In this document: piece by piece, positions 44,936 to 56,199 of the stretch
Layout of the letters: each line of letters begins with the position of its first letter
Position numbering within the stretch: position 1 is the first letter of the stretch
Origin: Pollenia angustigena
Lineage: Eukaryota > Arthropoda > Insecta > Diptera > Polleniidae
Length of the DNA: 64,000 bases
Assembly: GCA_930367215.1 (NCBI GenBank)
Contig: OV884059.1
Coordinates: 35,579,882 to 35,643,881, forward strand
Reading direction: 5' to 3'
Made by a program: the position numbers and the translations under genes
Notes under the pieces: generated by a model
The model's input: the letters and a program-made list of their open reading frames with translations, nothing else
The model's database searches: none
What the model was told of the DNA's origin: nothing

Positions 44936-45748
44936 GAAAGTTTTTGTGGAGAAAACCCAATACCGAATTCGAAGTAAAAAATACGAGAGCTACCGTAAAA
45001 CACGGGGGAGGCTCTGTGATGGTTTGGGGCTGTATGTTTAGTGCTGAGGTAGGAAACTTACAATTAATTGATGAAAAGATGGATAGGTTTGTTTACCCCA
45101 ACATTTTAAAAAACAACGTTAAACAAAGCGCGGAAGAATTGGGCATAAAAAATTATTTCTCTTTTTATGAAGACAATGACCCAAAAATACATCTGAAGTT
45201 TGCAAATTATGGCTCATCCATCACTGCCCCAAAATGCTCAAACCTCCCCCACAATCCCCTGCTCTGAATATAATTGAACACTTATGGGATGAACTAGCGC
45301 GTTAGGTTTACAAAAATACTTTTAATAATATAAGTCAATTAAAAACATCCTTACAAACAGAGTGGAGCAACAAACCTGCTGAAGTGTGCGCAAATTTAGT
45401 CAATTCTATGCAGAAAAGATTACAAAAAGTCATTGAATCTAAAAGCAATACTACTAAGTATTAAAATGTTAATTATTTACCTATTTTTTAAGTAACGCGC
45501 CAGTGCTGTGAAGGGTTAATAGTTTTGTCCGATCTTGCGTTTGAGTTAAAAAAGAGGATTAACTTATAAACTTATAATTGCTCCAACATTGCAAACATTT
45601 TCTTTTTAATTATTTAAAAATTACTTTTTTTAATACCAAAAATATACGTTCTTATTAAAAAAAAAAAATATTTTGTTTGTAATGCTTTTAATTTGAACAG
45701 TTTAGGTTTGTCCGATTTTGCGTTTGAGTCACCGTATTCAAAAGCTTT

Positions 45749-46380
45749 CTAAAGACACCAGTATTGGCCAAATACGATCACGTTCAAATAATTAACTTGA
45801 ATACTTTCAAATATGGCTTCTAGAACTTCAAAGACCTCTATTGTGTTTCTAGAAACCCTGGACAAGAACTCCAAAGAGTCTCCTGCGTACAAATCGATAC
45901 CTGCGATGTCATTTTTCTTTATGCGATTGTGCACCTTCTTGATGACAAAAAAAAAATGAAATAAATTTTATTAAAGCTCGTTTTAATTTTTACTTTAACA
46001 TTTTTAGTATCTCTTCAAACTTAAGTAAACTAAAGCGGGTTAAGTCTCTAAAGTCGCTATCGTCGTCTTCCCAAACCAAATCCTTCAACAAATGAGCCTC
46101 CAAGTCGTGCTCCATCCTTATAAAATAATAAAAAGGATTATATACATAAAATTATAGATTAGATAAATTAGAATTTGTCAAAATTTTGTTGTTGCTTACT
46201 ACAGAAATACATATTGCGCTTTAAAATTATCAACGCCACAAGATATGCAGCATTTAAAATTTAAAAATTCGATATACATTTCTATAGAAAACAACAACAA
46301 AATTATGAAATATTTTCGATTTTGTTTATGCTTTCAATATAATTTTTGGCGTTGCGTTTGCGTTTTACAAATTTAGGGCC
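45749..46380 (-). pseudogene. PIF/Harbinger transposase N-terminal relic with element end
   Basis: Minus-strand start at about 46116: LEAHLLKDLVWEDDDSDFRD then FSLLKFEEILKML, a typical Harbinger transposase N-terminus. A second block at 45749-45934 (DSLEFLSRVSRNTIEVFEV, LEAIFESIQVNYL) corresponds to the next conserved region. The element's end lies just upstream: GCGTTTTACAAATTTAGGGCC ends at 46380, followed by TAA. The rest is cut off near the Tc1-like element's boundary at 45734. The same terminal repeat bounds the MITE at 61160-61426. Confidence 0.7.
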
Positions 46381-46383
46381 TAA

Positions 46384-47150
46384 AAAAGTGGCTTTTTGTG
46401 CTGCATACGTATACTTACAATCTAAATGCCTGAAGCTAAGGACTTGAAATTTGGACCGGAGGTGGATCCCTCCCCAGATCGATCCACTAAGACGGGATTT
46501 TTAAAAATTCGAATGTTTAGGGGGTAAAAAAGGGTAAATTCGGAAACCTTTTTTCTCCAAAACTAAAAGAGATACAAAAAAACTGCAATACATATCGTTG
46601 TTCTTTTGAAAAATAAGAGGACAGGTGTGTGGTACTTTTTTGAAATTCGGCTCTTTAGGGTGAAAACGGGTACAACGGAATTTTGGTACGTTTTTTTCAG
46701 CCCATCTATCTTTTGATCCAATAAACCTAGAAATAAAGTCTATACCACATTCAAAACTTATCAAAAAAATACGAATGCAAGTTTGGTGCTTTTTCGAAAT
46801 TTGAACGTTTAAGGGGTGAAATTCGTAACTATTTTTGGTACTTTTTTACATTTTGCAATTTTTGGCACTATGGGGGGAAAATAATAACAAAATGGGAAAT
46901 ACGGAAATTTAATATCTTTCTTCAGCTTTTTGGTTCTTCAACTGGTATTTTTTAATTATCGTTAATATTTGGCCTCAAAACATAAAATTTAACATGCAAT
47001 GTCCTGAATAAATGCATTATATCTTAGAAACCACAAAAAATTTTGCGAAACAGATTTTGGATTCCAAAAGGGGGTATTCAAAATATATATACCCCATACC
47101 TAACTCAATTTCTTAAAAATGCTCAGCAGGTCAAACCAATTCTGAGCTGA
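46384..47150. other. Decayed repeat, no gene
   Basis: Contains several similar statements of the type TTCGAA.GTTTAGGGGGTGAAA (about 46507, 46655, 46800), suggesting an old internally repetitive element. A minus-strand open stretch at 46501-46764 has no known motif. Confidence 0.45.
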
Positions 47151-47155
47151 CGATA

Positions 47156-47245
47156 TGTCTATAACATTAGCCGGTAGGCTAGCTAGAAGTGAGCTAGTCT
47201 ACCAACCCCGGGGTTGCGGGTTCGATTCCCGCCAGAGACTCTGGT
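47156..47245 (+). repeat. tRNA-like SINE head
   Basis: GCGGGTTCGATTCCCGC (47216-47232) forms a perfect T-arm and carries a canonical B box. Upstream, GGTAGGCTAGCTAGAAGTGAGC resembles a degenerate A box/D-arm region. The acceptor stem does not pair well and no anticodon loop is convincing. I therefore read it as a tRNA-derived SINE or relic rather than a working tRNA. Confidence 0.5.
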
Positions 47246-49653
47246 TTCTTTCCTGCTGACAAGCGTCAAGCTTCGCGGGTATTAGCATAGGGAATTAATT
47301 GGCCGAATTATAAAGGATTACTTTTGGGACATCGCGAACAAAAATAAGTCCTTTTTCTAGTAGAAAAATAAGTAGTCTTCTTGTTAAGTTCCTATTATTT
47401 CACAGCTTATTTTGCAAGCAAAGTGTTTGCTGGGAAGCTAAAGAAAGATACTTTTTCTGCTTAAGTTATCGTTATTTGATGAAACTTTTTTTGACTTACA
47501 TATGAAAAATGGTTTGCTATTGAAAATAATTTAAGAATTTTAACAAAAAATAACTCATATTATTCTTCTAATGAGATATAAAAGACGAAATTTGGTTAAC
47601 AAATTTCCCCAGACCATTAACGCGTCTCAGGGCACTTGAACAAGAATTGTAGGAATAAAATTAGCATATTTTGAGAAATACTTTAATAAGAGCTATTTTT
47701 AACTAAAATATATCCATATTTATTGGGATATGAGTTTTTGTCTTTGTACGATACCGCTTACCTATAAGCAGGTATGACCAAAAAAGAAAAATTATTTTAA
47801 CGACAGTTTCAAAACTTCATTTAAAAAATTTTTTTTAACAAATTTCCGAATTTTTTGATCATCACATTGGGATCTATTGAGGATATAAATGCGAATGAAA
47901 ATATGAAAAATTTATATCAATACCTCTCAATACCTGCGATTTAAATTTTGCGATTTTCGGGAAAAATTTATTTTTTTCCATATTTTGACGAATGAGCCAA
48001 ATTTCCTTACTGTTATGATTTTATATTAAACTTAGTCAGAACATTATAGTCAACATAATTCTAAATAAAAAGGTTTTACTATAATCGGAAATCATTAAAC
48101 CTGTTTTTTTTTTTAACTTTAAGTAAAGATCGCAAAAATCTGATGAAATGGAGAAATTCTTAAAAAAGTATAATCTAGTCTCTGGGTTAAAAATTTTTTG
48201 GCCTGTTTTTTCTTTAAGAAATTTAAAATGATTTGATCGTGAAAAATAAAGTTTAAATCATTTAATTATAACTTTAGTCGGAATTTATGCAACAAAAAAC
48301 TAAAACTTGTTATGTATTAGCATTGTGGATATTTTTAAATATAAATTATTATTAGAAAATTCTCAATAACCGTAAAATATATGCGAATTAATTGCTACTT
48401 ATCTTATATAGAAGCTGATGATGATCACATTTTTGGCATAAAAAAACAAATTTTAATTATTTTTTGCAAAATCATTATAAGCCATATGTATGTATGTGTA
48501 ATTATGTATAATTTTTCAAAAATACTCGTGTGTACAAATATTTCTAGTCTGTTTTATTTCACACTAACTGTTAAAACCTACATACTGGTAAAATATATAT
48601 ACATATATTTGCTGGGACATTTTTACACCCTTCTCCGAATGTAAAAGGGTATGTATCGGGTTATAAAACAAGAACTTTGTTTTCTAAAGCAAAATAAAAC
48701 AAAAAATTGAAGATGATTAAAATTTTTATTGTATTACGAAGAGAAAAGTTCGACAGTTATGAATGAAAAATGTTGTCTGGCATATGTAGACCACGAGCAC
48801 CCTGACAGATGTCGATTCTTTTATGAAAGTTTTTAATCAATTTTTGGCTCAATTACGGGCCTGGTTCGTTAAACACATCATTAAATCAAAAAAATTTGTA
48901 ATCAGGCCTTTAAAAAGGCCTGAAGTAAGATGGTCTTCTGAGTTTTGCCGCTGGGAATTAAGCTTAAGTTGAATATGTATAGTACCCTGAAAAAAAAATT
49001 GAACCACCTGATCCATTTTGATAAAATGGACTACTCCATGGACTGGACATGTCTTCGTTTTTTAACGACATGCTTTCGTTTTTAAACGACTTCAAAACTT
49101 ATCCTCTTGAGTGTACTATGGAGTAGTTTTAAAACTACTCCTTAGTGGTCCAAATGTGGGCTATATGGTCCTCTCCTAGGACATCGTTATGTTAAATAGA
49201 CCAGGTTTTTTCCATACGTTTGGGTTACTTTTGGACTAGTCCTGGTCCCTTGTGGATAACTCTTTACACGCGTGTTTGGATTGGTCCTATTATTTGCAGG
49301 GTATACGCTTGTAACGAATCCCACCTTACGGCCTTGTTCCCTTGGAAATATTAGCCATCCTATGTGCCAACCGTGCTCAGTCCTGGGTCTGGTTCTTTTT
49401 CCAAGAGAACCAAATAAAGGATCGTAACATAAAAGTAAAATTTTTAGAGGATAGCCATTGTCAAAATAATAATTTAAGAAACTATACATAAACTCTTCAA
49501 GATCTGCCTTACCGATTCAATTTGTTTTTGCAATGTTTAATGATGCTTGACATATTGAAATATCATCATCATATATTTTGGTTGTGACCTATTTCCGTTC
49601 CATACCTTTCATGAAATTTATAAACTAATTAACTTAATTTTTCATTGTTAAGT
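47246..49653. other. AT-rich stretch without recognisable gene
   Basis: No motif in the short open frames. Around 48980-49190 there is a patch with repeated CTACTCCATGGA/TATGGAGTAG phrases that may be an old inverted repeat. A hairpin-like TACACCCTTCTCC..AAAGGGTATG lies near 48625-48652. Confidence 0.4.
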
Positions 49654-49891
49654 TATCAGCCCAATCATGAATATTCTCTCGGAATTTATTTCTCACGGAA
49701 AACAATTTTCTCGAGAAAAAATTCCTCCTATCATAAACTTAAAGGGAACAAAAACATGAATAAGTGGCAACATCGAATTTCGAAGACAGCTGTTTTTTTT
49801 ATTATTTACATTGTATTTTTCTTTGCGCGGGTTTAAGAAATATTTAAAGTTTTGTGTAAATAATAAAATAAATTTAATATTAAGAAAAAAA

Positions 49892-51397
49892 ATGCATACC
49901 ATAGCTTTCCAATTAGTTGCGGAGGGTATTTCAGTAGAGGAAATGGGTATTCGCGCTGCAGAAGTGCGTCAAGATAGCCAGAGAATTATTAGAAGACAGC
50001 TGCGGGATGCATCGAATCCACTAGAGCTGCCGCAGGCATTGTAAGTACTAATATATCATACATAAGAATCATTTTAATGGATTGAAATTTTTCAATTAGG
50101 TTTCAGAAGTATTACAGAGTTAACAAACCGGCATTTCAGTATTTATAAGACGTCTTAATACTGCACACACAACAGACAAAAAAGCAATTTGCTGTTTCAC
50201 CAGTTGTAAAGTTAAGTGTGTGCTTACGTTTCTTCGCCGAAGGTGGGTATCAAACGGGAGTTAGTAAAGACTCCGATGTGTCGATAGCTCAGTCGACATT
50301 TTGTAAAGTCCTAGCAAAAGTGGTTGATGTCTTTCTAAATCATCTCTGCCCGTCATGGATCAAAGTACCAGCATCGGCGGACGAAAAGAGACAGATTGCG
50401 TTGGAATTTTACAGGAAATATAAAATTCCAGGTGTTGTCGGCTGCATTGATGGGAATCATCTCCAAATTATAGCTCCAACGGACAATAAACATCTTTTTT
50501 ATAACCGTAAGGGAAAGTTTAGCCTTAATGTGATGTTGGTAAGTAGCTTGTTTCATACCATATATCACTTTAACAAAACAAGTTCAAAAAACTATATATT
50601 CTATCTAGCTTTGTGACCACGATCTGAAAATTCGTTACGTGGACTCGTCGCACCCTGGTGCATGCCACGATTCGTTTGTGTGGAACACAAGCGACCTAAG
50701 AATCCACTTGGAGCAAAAATATCTGCAAGGTGAAAACAACTTTTGGCTGTTAGGTAAGCTTTTTTTTATTAATTGTATACCTAATACACTGCTTGAATTT
50801 GACACTTTTTTTCTGTCAAGCGTTGCACCTGGCGACAGAGTTAGAAAAAAAAAAACAGTAAATTACGGCAAGTTAGTATACCGTACCAAATTTTACCATG
50901 AACACTACACACACACATTCTATACAAGCAAGTATGTTTTCATAAAATGTTTAGGACAAGTTTGAAAGTTTTTCATCTAGCATAGTGATATTAATACATA
51001 TTTATGTTTTTACCAAATAGGAGATGCTGGTTATCCACTAGAGCCATGGCTGTTAACCCCACACCGGGTTCCTGAAGACGGTTCTCTGGAAATGAAATTT
51101 AATGAGGTACACTCAAAATGCCGCAACATAATAGAGCGCACTAACGGAGTACTTAAGAACCGGTGGAGGTGCCTTCTTGGTGCAAGAGAATTGCATTATT
51201 CTCCTGAAAAGGCAGCCAAGATTGTGAATGTTTGCTGTGCTCTGCATAACTTATGTATACACTTCAACGTAAAGGATATACCTAGCGATATAATGGTGGT
51301 AAGCATGCCTGAGGATGACATAGTGCAGCCAGTTTCAAGCCAATACCAATCCGCAGCTCAATCCATTAGAAACAATATTGCAAGAACTCTTCATTAA
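49892..51397 (+). pseudogene. PIF/Harbinger transposase (HARBI1-like), one nonsense codon
   Basis: Exons 49892-50040, 50100-50538, 50609-50753 and 51021-51397 join through GT-AG introns to 1110 nt (370 codons with stop). ATG 49892 (MHTIAFQ) is preferred; an in-frame ATG at 49811 would add 27 residues. The DDE_Tnp_4 triad is complete: Asp167 (GCIDGNH), Asp246 (GDAGYPLEPW) and Glu283 (IIERTNGVLKNRW). HPGACHDSFVWN and CCALHNLCIHF are also conserved. The only lesion is TAA at 50146-50148 within FQYL-stop-DVL, one substitution from a Leu codon. Its protein is expected to need the Myb/SANT partner for nuclear import and DNA binding, as shown for other Harbinger systems. Confidence 0.92.
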
Positions 51398-51842
51398 TTT
51401 CTAATCGGGCACAAATGTAATGATCGTTTCATTTCGTATTGTTTTTATATCAAGAAACAAAATAAATGAAATATGTAATTTTATTTATACATACTTATAT
51501 ACATAGGTGTATACATAAGTATGTAGTGTCGTAGTCGTATTGGTAAACTTAAGTTTTTAATAATTCATTTATCTTTATATTAAATGTACCTGAATAATCT
51601 ACTTATACATATATTTATGTACATTCTTATCTTTAAATAAAAACATTTAAATAAATTTGTTTTTGGAATTAAATTTTTTTATTTATTATTATTTTAACAG
51701 TAACTTAAAAATAAAAAAAAAAAAAAATCACATTGCAATTCAAGGCACAATAAAAAACTTAAGGAACTTATAAATAAAAGTCTTTTTGGTTAAAGTTTTG
51801 TACATAAAAAATATAAATTGAAAATCAATTTAAGCTTAAGCC
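51398..51842. other. Transposase 3' region
   Basis: AT-rich sequence after the transposase stop with AATAAA-type signals (for example near 51460) and no further gene. Confidence 0.5.
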
Positions 51843-52430
51843 TATGTTTGCGTTAGTTAACTTAAAACGAAATTAAGTTTATTTTTCAAACATTTTACTT
51901 TCGATTAACTACGAAAATGATAGATTGGTACTATAATTTCCGTTTTGATATGGGATAAATGATCATTTCAAGCAGAGCTGTAAATGAATCATTCATTTTT
52001 AAATTTTAATTCGTTACGAATAAGCTAAATTTTTAATTAATTCTTTTCACATAAAAAATTAAATTGAATTAAATTAGAATCAATTCAAACGAATAAGGCA
52101 GAAATGAATATCAATTCGTTTCCAATTAATTAACAAATTCATTTGAATTGGAAACGTATTAAAAGTCATTTCTGCCTAATTGGTTTAAATTGATTCAAAT
52201 TTAATTCAATTCACTTTTTTGTGTGAAAAGAATTAATTAAAAATTTAGCTTATTCGTAACGAATTAAAATTTAAAAATGAATGATTCATTTACAGCTCTG
52301 CTTGAAATGATCATTTATCCCATATCAAAACGGAAATTATAGTACCAATCTATCATTTTCGTAGTTAATCGAAAGTAAAATGTTTGAAAAATAAACTTAA
52401 TTTTGTTTTAAGTAAACTAACGCAAACATA
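51843..52430. repeat. 588-bp palindrome inside the Harbinger element
   Basis: Arms of about 290 bp start TATGTTTGCGTTAGTTAACT and mirror at the right with few mismatches. The symmetry centre is near 52137. It may be a foldback MITE that inserted between the convergent genes; no certain target duplication is visible. Confidence 0.88.
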
Positions 52431-52499
52431 TACATATACGTTTACTAATTTGTATATTCCTGCATTTGAATTTGTAGTCTATTTTTATCTAACTTATAC

Positions 52500-53403
52500 T
52501 CAACTTCTTAACTTTTCCATGAACGCATTGTGGCGCCGCATTTCTGCAATTTTTTCACGTTTCATTTTTTCCATTTCTTGAAAATGCTTTTTATTTTGGT
52601 CGTTAAGCCTATCCAGGGATCTGTATATTTTTCTTGCGGTCAATTCCTGCTCCTTTTGATTAGCAAAAACTTCTTTTATACACGTCAATAACTCCCTTTG
52701 TATTTCGAGTTCAGCTTCCAATACATTCACTGAACTTTTAGTTAAATCTTTTTGGTCGGCCATCTCTTGGCAAACTGTTTTCTTTATAGGGGCTGCCACT
52801 GATATTTTTGAATATTTTAAAGGTGTTGGTTCTTTATTTTCGTCTGAATTCTCTAATATATCAGGTAAATCATCCAAAGAAACAAAATCTGAAGTTTGTG
52901 GTACTGGAACTTCTTTATGTGGAGAGCTGAGGCCTATAGGTTTTACTGGCACACCTTCAACAGAAGCTTTCATCCCTATTAAGTTATATATAGCTTCTTC
53001 TATGGGAGAAAACTTCTGTTCTTTGCAAGGACCACCTCCAGTGCATTTCTTTTCCCTTAAGTTTTGTGAAGCTTTCTGACGCACGTATTTTTTTTGATCA
53101 GCCCACACCTGCATACATACACAACAGTTTTAAATCTCTGTCTCATTACTTAATAAACAAACTAACCTTTTTCCATTCAGCAATGCACTTGATTGGAGGA
53201 CCCATTGCATTGAGTTCATCCTTAGCTTTGCTCCAAAATCGACCGAGTATTTCCTTGCCTCCTTTAAAAAATCCACACGCAATGTCTGGGTTGGCTTCAA
53301 TTAAACATAGCAAATGTTGGCTTTGTTGCTTATTTGTACTTTTCGACCTAGCAAGAGTAATTTTTAGTTATTTTATTTAAATGTCAATAAAAAATACTTA
53401 CAT
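52500..53403 (-). CDS. Zeste-like Myb/SANT protein of Harbinger, intact
   Basis: Three exons: a start exon whose coding part is only AT (53402-53403), exon 2 53167-53347 and exon 3 52500-53108. Introns are 54 and 58 bp (GTAAGT..CTAG, GTTAGT..GCAG). The start codon is split AT|G. The product is 263 residues. Residues about 2-85 form the Myb/SANT-like DNA-binding domain (Myb_DNA-bind_5 type): IACGFFKGGKEILGRFWSKA, CIAEWKKVWADQKKYVRQKA and the signature TGGGP. A linker follows, then a C-terminal coiled coil (about 200-263, ELEIQRELLTCIKEVF to HFQEMEKMKREKI). In Harbinger elements this second protein binds DNA and brings the transposase to the nucleus and element ends. Assignment to the pair is by position and family. 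Confidence 0.88.
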
Positions 53404-53733
53404 ATTTTTACAAGCTCCCTTTAATATTGAGGATGAAAATTTTTTTGCGGAAAATTAAAGAACATATGTTTTTAGAATAAGTATATTTTTCCCGCCGAAT
53501 ATTTTTTCCCTTTCGTAGTTGATAAAACAGGGACGGTAAAACTAAATTTTTTACGGAATATTTGATTAAAATAGGAGTAAAGGGAAAAGTGAGAAATTTC
53601 ATGAGGAAATTTCATTTATGATTGGGCTGTATATTTATTAATAAACAATTTTAACAACAACCATAAGGGTACTAAAAGAAGTATTAACGTTGAAATTATG
53701 TTGTAAGTAATTATTATAAATATTGTAAACTAT

Positions 53734-54393
53734 CACCCCTATCGTGAAAAATTTTTCATTCGTAATTTTTCCCCTTTTCACATATTTGCGATCATGAACA
53801 ACTCCCATGAAAAAATGTAATTCACGTAAAAAATGTTAACGGGAAAAATTTCCCCTTATCGTGAAAAATTTTTTCCCTCGTAAATTGTTCACATTTCCCT
53901 TAGATTTGCTCACTTTATTTTTGCTAGGGAACAGAACATGTATGTAAGTAGCTCCTCCTATAAATCTAATATTAAGGGTTAATAAAGTTAAAAAGGCACA
54001 AACCGATATATGGCTCAACAAAATGCAAAGCAACAGGTAGATTGCTTGCGAATTTGTGAAACTTTCGTTTGACCTGGTAACAGAATTTTGGAAAATTTTT
54101 TACTACATTAAATTTTAAAAGTGCAAAAAACTAACGTTGTAATCAAACTATCCCTCCAATACTAAATATTTTGCTTTATTATTTTAACTTTTCTTTAAAA
54201 TATATACTTGAATATTTTTGAACAAAAATTTCATTGATTTTTAATTTTTTTAATCTTTCTTCTTTTTTTACATTCACTGCAACTGATAGCGTGAACAATT
54301 TTTCACATGAGATTCACGATTGCTTTTTTCCCTTCGAGGGGAATGAAAATTTCATGGTAATAAAAATTCCACTTGTTATTCACGATAGGGGTG
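53734..54393. mobile_element. 660-bp non-autonomous Harbinger-like element
   Basis: Ends CACCCCTATCGTGAA and exact complement, flanked by TAT (53731-53733, 54394-54396). A second TATCGTGAAAAATTTTT copy sits inside near 53860. No coding region. The tip resembles that of the Myb/SANT relic element ending at 19858. Confidence 0.82.
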
Positions 54394-54396
54394 TAT

Positions 54397-55560
54397 ATGT
54401 AAATTGGGGTATTCTATTTTTTAAATATAATAAATCATTAATATATATGAGTGAAATTATTGTCAATAGTCTACGATTTTATATCTGATAACAAATATTT
54501 CAAACTCACCATAATTTGGATCCATCGATGACTGCAGGCCTGAAGTCAAAATCTTGGAAATCGTGGTTTTTCTAATTGCAAAGACTTACAATAAATTTAA
54601 AAACATCAATTTCAAAGTGTAATAATAAAATTTAGCAAGGTATAGTAATTCGAAAAAAACCAGTATTCTTATTAGATCTTGCAAATATTCAATTGCTGAG
54701 TTTATGATCCTTATCCTTTTTTTTTTTTCTTCTAAATTTGAATATCAAAGTTTTTGGTTATCGCCAAAATTTATTAAAATTTACAACTCCATCGCTTTGT
54801 GCCTGTTTCAAATTGCAGACAACATATATTGGTTACTGCCCTCCGAAATAATACAGCCTTTCGAACTTTCGGAATCACTATCTCGCATAAGCCAAAAGAT
54901 GTTGCAAAAATTTTTTTTCCTTTTTTTTTAAAGTTTCAAAACCACACAACTTTAGTAATTTTCGTTCGGTCTCAAATTTCAGTTTATTAAAATCTCAACA
55001 AAAAAAATATTATTTTCTCTTTTTTTTTATTTTTCAATCAATGTACTCTCTACGGATCTCTATTTTTTTCAAATTCAAAAATTTTTCTGACAAAACTTTT
55101 TCTTTTAAATTCCATATTACTACGATTTCTTTTTTTTTTTTTTTATTTCATAAAAAATATTAATAAATCTTCCTCATACGCTGCCAATGTGTATTTGTAT
55201 ATTCATTATTCTTTTTGAAAGTACAGGCACCCTACAAACATTTTTGAAATTTTTTGGAAAAAGAATCGCTAACCATCGCCTACGCCTTACAACTAGGCGA
55301 TGAATCAGTGTTTTTTTATAACTTTCGATAGAATTTTTTTTTTGTCTTGTTGTTTTTTAAGGTAAGGGAAAATAAATATTTGGTTTCAAGGGCAATTAGC
55401 AAAATTGCCATTTCAGTTGAGCAAGTGATTTGTGAAAGGTGTGTTATTGTAATTCATTTAAATAATATTAAAAATATCATAATTAACAGAAGAAAAAGTT
55501 TAATATTTTAATAGTAGTGATCAGTGAAAGGTGTGGTGTTTAAAGGTCATAAGTTAAAAA
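54397..55560. other. AT-rich stretch with T runs, no gene
   Basis: Poly-T rich. Short open frames are low-complexity. Confidence 0.4.
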
Positions 55561-55563
55561 AAA

Positions 55564-56170
55564 TGTTGTCTAACAAAGCACTGCGGTTGAAAAGTAAAAG
55601 AGAAGCCTCTAAAATAATAGCAAGAAATTTTAATTTATATGCAGTTGAAAATATTATTGCGGAAAAAAGTTAATATTTCAGAAAATAGTTGTCCCCAAAA
55701 TGCGAATGTAAATATGCTCGATTGTGACATAAATATGGTTCAAGAAAATGTGGTTTTAAATGCGGAAAGTTCAGAAAGTGGGTTTGATTGTAACGTAAAT
55801 GCAGAGATATCAAATATTAATATTAGCCTTTTATCTGATTTAAATAAATTAAAAAATATAGTGTCTAGCTGGGCTATAAAGCACAACATGCTACATATTT
55901 TAATAGAATGCAACATAAGTGTTCCTAAAGACGTGAGAACGTTAAAACGAACGCCAAAAGATGTTGTTGCCCGACCAATGGGGCTGGTCAGTATTTTCAT
56001 TGTGGCATCGCAGGCGCTCTTACAGATTTTTTACGTGCAAGTAATTTTAACTTGGAAACAATTGCACTGGATTTCAATGTTGACGGCTTGCATTTGTTTA
56101 AAAGTTCCAGCAAACAAGTGTGGCCGATTTTGTGCATTGTTATTAACACTTCTGATGTCCTATTTTATAA
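55564..56170 (+). pseudogene. EnSpm/CACTA-like transposase relic, N-terminal part
   Basis: From ATG 55564 (MLSNKALRLKSKREASK) the frame breaks at a TAA near 55670. It continues in 55680-55990 with LLSDLNKLKNIVSSWAIKHN and VPKDVRTLKRTPKDVVARP. After a further shift it reads GQYFHCGIAGALTDFLRA and FNVDGLHLFKSSSKQVWPIL up to about 56145. This is the N-terminal half of the same kind of transposase whose C-terminal half is at 20.8-21.6 kb. The sequence then runs into an unrelated dispersed repeat. Confidence 0.65.
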
Positions 56171-56199
56171 AAAACTCGGGAAAATCGGTTCAGATACAA

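Larger units (their letters stand above)
43124..45463 (+). pseudogene. Tc1-like transposase relic with intron and insertion
   Basis: Starts ATGGCTCCATTGGGAAAG. Recognisable parts: helix-turn-helix (TVSNIAEIGAKSRATVHNI), TLRKHDFHGRTLRKK, LLSDESKFNIHGSD with the first Asp, HGGGSVMVWGCMFSAEVGN, FYEDNDPK with the second Asp, and downstream in another frame ALNIIEHLW with the Glu, ending ESKSNTTKY near 45462. A 57-bp GT-AG interval at 43550-43606 falls exactly where the frame otherwise continues (FWNTV to LLSDES). Several stops and shifts exist, and the 1272-bp foldback element splits it at 43663. It is related to, but distinct from, the intact 6.6-kb enzyme. Confidence 0.88.
42286..45734 (+). mobile_element. 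Degenerate Tc1-like element with nested insertions
   Basis: TA-flanked (42284-42285, 45735-45736). Ends CAGTGATTCAAACGGAAAT and the complement of ATTTTGCGTTTGAGTCACCG. Further ATCGGACAAAC-type repeats near 43010 and TTTGTCCGATC near 45525 suggest inner binding sites, as in IR/DR elements. Removing the Helitron-like and foldback insertions leaves about 1.65 kb, a normal Tc1 size. The transposase is decayed. Confidence 0.8.
49657..53629. mobile_element. Complete two-gene PIF/Harbinger element
   Basis: 3973 bp, ends CAGCCCAATCATGAAT and complement of ATTTATGATTGGGCTG, flanked by TAT on both sides (49654-49656, 53630-53632). It carries a four-exon transposase on the plus strand and a three-exon Myb/SANT protein on the minus strand, in convergent orientation. 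A 588-bp palindrome lies between the two 3' ends. A 3-bp duplication is usual for this superfamily. Confidence 0.92.

Noticed and set aside
47156..47245. Functional tRNA gene
   Set aside because: Only the T-arm is convincing; acceptor stem and anticodon arm do not form properly.
48381..48644. 87-codon plus-strand open frame
   Set aside because: Low-complexity hydrophobic translation of AT-rich DNA with no homologous features.
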